The notes under the pieces: generated by a model | Databases searched by the model: none | The model's input: the letters and a program-made list of their open reading frames with translations, nothing else | Told to the model about the DNA's origin: nothing | Assembly: GCA_010015675.1 (NCBI GenBank) | Contig: ML976979.1 | Span: 844,445-908,444 of the forward strand | DNA: 64,000 nucleotides | Reading direction: 5' to 3' | Origin: Byssothecium circinans | Lineage: Eukaryota > Ascomycota > Dothideomycetes > Pleosporales > Massarinaceae | Position numbers and translations under genes: made by a program | Shown here: positions 63,985 to 64,000 of the stretch, piece by piece | How positions within the stretch are numbered: position 1 is the stretch's first letter | How the letters are laid out: every line of letters starts with the position of its first letter

Positions 63985-64000
63985 GGCGACTGATGGGTGG

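Overview
The window looks like nuclear DNA of a filamentous ascomycete (Pezizomycotina; a Dothideomycete is my inference). Protein-coding genes carry many short GT-AG introns (about 45-90 nt, often with a CTAAC- or CTGAC-like branch site). The recognisable housekeeping proteins are of fungal type: Ssn3/Cdk8, Vps23, Nfs1, Rvs167, GTP cyclohydrolase II and mitoribosomal mL38. Several secreted enzymes and secreted proteins are also typical of filamentous fungi. I saw no rRNA, tRNA or CRISPR array.

Layout. Positions 1-6.4 kb hold a disordered-protein gene between two inverted copies of a MITE-like element, then a tandem kinase-pseudokinase gene. From 7.7 to 25.4 kb is a gene-dense core: secreted carboxylesterase, RIB1, a GLUT-like sugar transporter, SSN3, a secreted CAP protein, VPS23 (with a one-base frameshift in a poly-C tract), NFS1, RVS167 and a DsbA-like oxidoreductase. 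Positions 26.2-30.1 kb hold three neighbouring genes with the same design, a coiled coil followed by a C-terminal CCCH-like zinc knuckle. One of them also has a perfect Zn2Cys6 spacing. A bilirubin-oxidase-type multicopper oxidase follows at 31.5-33.6 kb.

From 33.6 to 52.8 kb the window is gene-poor and repeat-rich. It has a Q/P/Y-rich protein, a BTB-domain gene, and a 4.4-kb block of diverged satellite repeats with a roughly constant 165-200 bp period (43.6-48.0 kb). Next comes an orphan nuclear-looking gene enclosed by a pair of 100-bp inverted repeats (48.1-50.8 kb), a pseudogene with in-frame TAG stops consistent with RIP, and a 142-bp tandem repeat with dispersed relatives.

From 52.9 kb genes return: a siderophore-type MFS transporter, a broken 2-oxoglutarate oxygenase beside a class I glutamine amidotransferase-like gene, a small secreted protein, a conserved unknown protein using a GC-AG intron, and mL38.

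The housekeeping genes do not form a pathway. The plausible functional groupings are the zinc-knuckle cluster, the oxygenase/amidotransferase pair next to the siderophore transporter, and the repeat block with its associated orphan genes. All splice structures were worked out by eye from frame continuity and splice signals, without transcript data.
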